Origin: Paenisporosarcina quisquiliarum
GTDB lineage: Bacteria; Bacillota; Bacilli; Bacillales_A; Planococcaceae
Assembly: GCF_027563315.1 (NCBI RefSeq)
Contig: NZ_JAMKBJ010000014.1
Span: 1-64,000 of the forward strand
Direction of reading: 5' to 3'
DNA: 64,000 bases
In this document: positions 60,908-64,000 of the stretch, one piece after another
Numbering within the stretch: the stretch's first letter is position 1
Layout: each line of letters begins with the position of its first letter
Made by a program: the position numbers and the translations under genes
Notes under the pieces: model-generated
Databases searched by the model: none
What the model saw: the letters and a program-made list of their open reading frames with translations, nothing else
What the model was told of the DNA's origin: nothing

Positions 60908-61218
60908 GAATTAGGACTCCAGATCTTATCAAATTTTTCATCTACTTCTTTTTCATAACGGCACTCGCTTTTATAGGAATCCTCATTGCAGATATGGATA
61001 ATCTTCAGCGGTATGTTCATTTAGATTACTCGAGGATGGCAAGCGCCATCATTCGTACCATCATCAGTTGGATGCATTTGTGGTTTGCTACATTGTTGTT
61101 TAAAAGGTTTAAGGACATTCCTACATGGTTGAAAATTTTGCTGGCAGTGCCGTCTGCTTTACTGGCAATATTTTTTGCTGGATTTCTAGTCAGTTTATTT
61201 GTCGACTTAGAGACATAA
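60904..61218 (+). CDS. Small membrane protein translationally coupled to recQ
   Basis: A 104-residue protein with three membrane segments (about 8-30, 46-64 and 75-99). Its ATG overlaps the recQ stop codon (ATGA), so translation is probably coupled. No known motif. The tight link suggests co-expression rather than a shared function. A strong terminator follows. Confidence 0.75.
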   Translation: MRIRTPDLIKFFIYFFFITALAFIGILIADMDNLQRYVHLDYSRMASAIIRTIISWMHLWFATLLFKRFKDIPTWLKILLAVPSALLAIFFAGFLVSLFVDLET

Positions 61219-61223
61219 TACAC

Positions 61224-61276
61224 AAAAAAGGGCTTTTCCCATTGTCATCACGAATGACAACGGGGAAAGCCCTTTA
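61224..61276. terminator. Bidirectional terminator between the recQ operon and the MFS gene
   Basis: AAAGGGCTTTTCCC pairs with GGGGAAAGCCCTTT, with an inner GTCAT/ATGAC. Confidence 0.93.
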
Positions 61277-61281
61277 AATGC

Positions 61282-62781
61282 TTAATCTTCTTTCGAAACT
61301 TCCAACTTTTCATTTCCCATGAAATAAACAGCGACTACTGAAATGGCAATCGGAATGAGGGACCACAGGAAAGTAGCAGAGATGGAATTAGACATCGCAT
61401 TGACAATGACTTCCAAGATGTTTGGTGGAATCATCTGACGTTGTTCAGGTTGGAATACGGTCTGTAAATTGTCGATGGTTTGTGATGCACCTTGACCAGA
61501 ACCGCCAAGCTTGTCTTGTATTTCACTGGTCAGCAATTTCGTTTGCAATGATCCGAATATGGTAATACCCAGCGCCAGACCCAATGACCGGAAAAATGAA
61601 TTGGTCGAGTTGGCGGAACCTCTATGGCGATAATCCATCTTGTGCATACTTGCTGAAGGTAATAATGAAAATGAGAACCCGACACCCATTCCAACCAATA
61701 CCATATACAAAGTAAGTAATATACGGCTTGTATCAGGAGAAATTGTTGACATAAATGCCATCCCGACGGCATAAAAGACGACGGAAATCGCCATGATTTT
61801 TTGGTAAGAAATTTTGGATTGAGCAATCCCTGCAAAAGCACTTCCTGCTACTGACCCTAGTAGCATCGGCATTAAGATAATCCCGGCATTCGTTGCCGAG
61901 CCGCCATATACTGCTTGAACAAAAATAGGGATGAAAATCGTCAATCCGACAAATGTGGCCCCATATAAAAAGGCGAGCACTTGTGATGACGCAAAAAGGC
62001 GATTTTTGAACATCCAAAAAGAAATAATTGGTTCGGATGCTTTCGTTTCTGCCCAAATAAACACAATGGAAAACACAATGAAAATCCCGAATAAGGTGTA
62101 GCTTTGCCAAGAATTCCAGGCAAATTCTTTTCCGGCAAGCTCCAGTCCGAACATAAGGCTAACGACGGCGGTAATGAGAGTGAATGCGCCAAGCCAGTCA
62201 ATTTTAAGTTTCGCAGTTTGCTTCGTTTCTTTGTAAAATTTCAGAATCAAGAATAGAGAGACAATCCCGATTGGCACGTTCACATAAAAGACCCAGTGCC
62301 AGCTGATTGTGTCGGTAATAAAAGCGCCAAGCAACGGCCCGAGAACACTGGATGCACCGAACACGGCACCTAATAATCCAGTCATTTTTCCTCGTTTTTC
62401 GGGAGGGAATATATCAAAGACAATCGTAAACGCAATCGGCATTAGAGCCCCACCACCGATTCCTTGAATAGCACGGTACACAGCCAGTTGAGGTACCGAT
62501 TGGGCAATTCCACATAATGCAGACCCTATCAGGAAAATCGTCAAACCAAAGACAAAGAACCGTTTACGTCCATACATATCGGATAATTTACCGAAAATCG
62601 GCATCCCAGCCAAGACGGCTACAGCATAAGCTGAGGTAATCCACACGTAGCTTTCCACGCCACCCAAATCAGCCAAAATCGACCCAAGTGCAGTAGCGAC
62701 AATGGTATTATCCATCGCAGCCATCAAAATAGCTAACATGAGGCCTGTCACGACCAGGCGTAAATTTCTTTTTTCTATCAT
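61282..62781 (-). CDS. MFS drug exporter, EmrB/QacA (14-segment DHA2) type
   Basis: A 499-residue major-facilitator exporter with about 14 membrane segments. Motif D1 appears as MAAMDNTIVATALGSI near the N terminus, motif A as GKLSDMYGRKRFFVFGL, and motif C of drug antiporters as GAVFGASSVLGPLLGAFI. It probably pumps lipophilic drugs or metabolites with protons. The start is ATG at 62781, eight bases after GAGGAG. A frame back to 62823 has no ribosome site. Monocistronic and divergent from metG. Confidence 0.9.
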   Translation of the reverse strand: MIEKRNLRLVVTGLMLAILMAAMDNTIVATALGSILADLGGVESYVWITSAYAVAVLAGMPIFGKLSDMYGRKRFFVFGLTIFLIGSALCGIAQSVPQLAVYRAIQGIGGGALMPIAFTIVFDIFPPEKRGKMTGLLGAVFGASSVLGPLLGAFITDTISWHWVFYVNVPIGIVSLFLILKFYKETKQTAKLKIDWLGAFTLITAVVSLMFGLELAGKEFAWNSWQSYTLFGIFIVFSIVFIWAETKASEPIISFWMFKNRLFASSQVLAFLYGATFVGLTIFIPIFVQAVYGGSATNAGIILMPMLLGSVAGSAFAGIAQSKISYQKIMAISVVFYAVGMAFMSTISPDTSRILLTLYMVLVGMGVGFSFSLLPSASMHKMDYRHRGSANSTNSFFRSLGLALGITIFGSLQTKLLTSEIQDKLGGSGQGASQTIDNLQTVFQPEQRQMIPPNILEVIVNAMSNSISATFLWSLIPIAISVVAVYFMGNEKLEVSKED

Positions 62782-62895
62782 TCTACTAACTCCTCTGGAT
62801 TGAAAAGATATGAATTGATTCAATGAAGAAAGTATATCAATAGAGTTGATAAAAAAGAAACTTCAAATGTAATCATTGGTGGAATAAAATGGGTG

Positions 62896-62980
62896 AAACC
62901 AATTAAATAACGTTTAATGCCGATTAACTTTTCATACATGCCGATTAAACGTCATGTCATGCCGATTAACTCACCATCCA
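62896..62980. repeat. 21-bp tandem array, core ATGCCGATTAA (family E)
   Basis: Three clear units at 62917, 62938 and 62959 and a decayed one at 62896 (AAACCAATTAA), all exactly 21 bases apart, each with variable last ten bases. It lies between the divergent MFS exporter gene and the metG promoter. Confidence 0.87.
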
Positions 62981-62998
62981 TCAATAATGAAATTAAGA

Positions 62999-63027
62999 TT
63001 GCATTTTATTTCCAAATTCACTATAAT
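62999..63027 (+). promoter_or_regulatory. Sigma-A promoter of metG
   Basis: TTGCAT, 17 bases, TATAAT. Transcription should begin near 63034, at the start of the T-box leader. Confidence 0.75.
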
Positions 63028-63033
63028 CATTTC

Positions 63034-63345
63034 AACCATATAAGAAACGGCGATGACGAGGAAAAGTAGTGGGACGATGTTATATAGAGAGCTTCTGTTG
63101 GTGGAAATGAAGCAAACTAGTCTGACGAACATGATCTCTGAGCTTTGCACTGAAAATCTGATGATGAGTAGGTCTGCAACAAGAATAGACACTTGTTACA
63201 AACGTCTGAGTATAACTGACATGATTTAAAGTCTGCGTACTTATGAAGGCAAGTGGCGTGAGCTGTTTGTAAACTAAGGTGGTACCACGGGGAGTTTTCA
63301 ACCTCGTCCTTATCGATAAGATAAGGGCGGGGTTTTTTTATGCAT
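63034..63345 (+). ncRNA. T-box riboswitch leader of metG
   Basis: Leader RNA with GATGACGAGGAAAAGTAG near its start (AGTA-type element), a stem I region with AGAGAGC, the T-box proper AAGGTGGTACCACG at 63276-63289, and a terminator (AACCTCGTCCTTATC / GATAAGGGCGGGGTT, then seven T). The ATG at 63131-63133 within GAACATGATC is the likely methionine specifier. Uncharged initiator or elongator tRNA-Met would stabilise the antiterminator. Confidence 0.9.
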
Positions 63346-63362
63346 TTAAAGGGGGAGTCAGA

Positions 63363-64000
63363 ATGAATATTTTTATTGGGGGAGCATGGCCATATGCCAA
63401 CGGTTCGTTGCATCTAGGTCATATTGCGGCTTTATTGCCAGGAGATATTTTAGCCAGGTATTACCGCCTGAAAGGAGAACATGTCTTATATGTATCGGGC
63501 AGTGATTGTAATGGTACCCCGATATCTATACGGGCTAAACAGGAAGGGGTATCTATCGAGGATATAGCCAATCGTTTTCATCAGGAATTTGAAGAATCCT
63601 TTTCAAAACTCGGCTTTAGCTATGATACGTACTCAAGAACGGATCTCCCGCAACATCATGAAGTCGTTCAGCAAATCTTCCTAGAGCTTCTTGAAAATGG
63701 CTACATTCATAAGCGGGAGATCGAGCAAACTTACTGTGATTTCGACCGACAGTTTTTACCGGATCGTTATGTTGAAGGGATTTGTCCAAACTGCGGGCAG
63801 CCATCAAGAGGAGATCAATGTGATCACTGCTCTTCCATTCTTGACCCTTTGGATTTACTGGAGCGGAAGTGCAAAATTTGTGGCAATGAACCTACCACCA
63901 AGACAACGGAACACTTCTATTTTTCTTTAAGTTCTTTCCAAAAAGAGATGGAGAATCGAGTGGAGCTTGCAAAGGAAAACAAGCAGTGGCGGGAAAATGC
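63363..64000 (+). CDS. metG: Methionyl-tRNA synthetase (5' part; runs off the window)
   Basis: The first 212 codons are inside the window. The class I signature is HLGH at 17-20, within [32 protein letters not shown] follows, then two zinc-knuckle pairs (CPNCGQ, CDHC, CKICGN). The [11 protein letters not shown] opening and double knuckle differ from the housekeeping MetS of B. subtilis (which lacks this form). They resemble the second, often T-box controlled MetRS found in some Bacillales and pneumococci. ATG at 63363 follows AAGGGGGAG. Whether the genome has another MetRS cannot be seen. Confidence 0.9.
   Translation, partial: MNIFIGGAWPYANGSLHLGHIAALLPGDILARYYRLKGEHVLYVSGSDCNGTPISIRAKQEGVSIEDIANRFHQEFEESFSKLGFSYDTYSRTDLPQHHEVVQQIFLELLENGYIHKREIEQTYCDFDRQFLPDRYVEGICPNCGQPSRGDQCDHCSSILDPLDLLERKCKICGNEPTTKTTEHFYFSLSSFQKEMENRVELAKENKQWREN

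Overview
The window looks like chromosomal DNA of a low-GC Gram-positive bacterium of the order Bacillales, most likely family Planococcaceae (an inference, not proven). The reasons are: strong AGGAGG-type ribosome sites with frequent TTG and GTG starts; Bacillus-type systems (des-desK-desR, yumC, yoxD, cystine ABC transporter, T-box, Mn2+ riboswitch, TnrA, LexA, CcpA and sigma-B type sites); and rho-independent terminators after most transcription units. No rRNA, tRNA, CRISPR array, phage or insertion sequence was recognised. The content is mainly core metabolism and stress functions, about 60 genes in short operons.

Layout. 0-7.4 kb: glycerate use (cdaR regulator divergent from glxK and a GntP permease), tRNA hydroxylase trhO, and a GC-rich FAD dehydrogenase. 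7.4-16.7 kb: brnQ convergent with a GntR regulator that shares a motif with it, an inactivated-looking M50 protein, a PfpI/DJ-1 stress protein, YczE, ferredoxin-NADP reductase, an EAL phosphodiesterase, and a manganese riboswitch in front of a small protein-kinase-like gene. 17-26 kb: Lrp regulator with an EamA exporter, pepF, tcyABC-like cystine uptake, alkaline phosphatase and a lipoprotein. 26-31.6 kb: fumarase, then two secreted repeat-rich proteins of unknown role. 31.6-34.5 kb: the desaturase thermosensor operon. 34.8-42 kb: acetyl-CoA hydrolase family protein, three members of a structured intergenic repeat family, glutamate dehydrogenase, a mini-catalase and a DnaA-box cluster. 42-50.9 kb: flavodoxin-type reductase, YisP-like prenyl enzyme, glnK-amt with two TnrA boxes, M20 amidohydrolase, yoxD, Ca2+/H+ antiporter and AlaX. 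51-64 kb: topB, a small phosphatase, M48 protease fused to ankyrin repeats, a collagen-like protein, hemolysin III, recQ, an MFS drug exporter and the start of a T-box controlled methionyl-tRNA synthetase.

The most unusual signal is a class of intergenic arrays, seven in this window, built from units with a nearly invariant 21-bp period. In each, about half the unit is conserved and half is free to vary. There are five different core sequences, and two of these cores recur at distant loci. The arrays match no feature class I know by name. Next in interest are the Mn2+ riboswitch in front of a kinase-like gene, the covarying intergenic elements near 36.3-36.8 kb, and the head-to-head DnaA boxes near 42.0 kb.

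All family assignments come from reading the protein sequences. No database search was run. Start codons were chosen from ribosome-site spacing and family length, and alternatives are stated where they matter.
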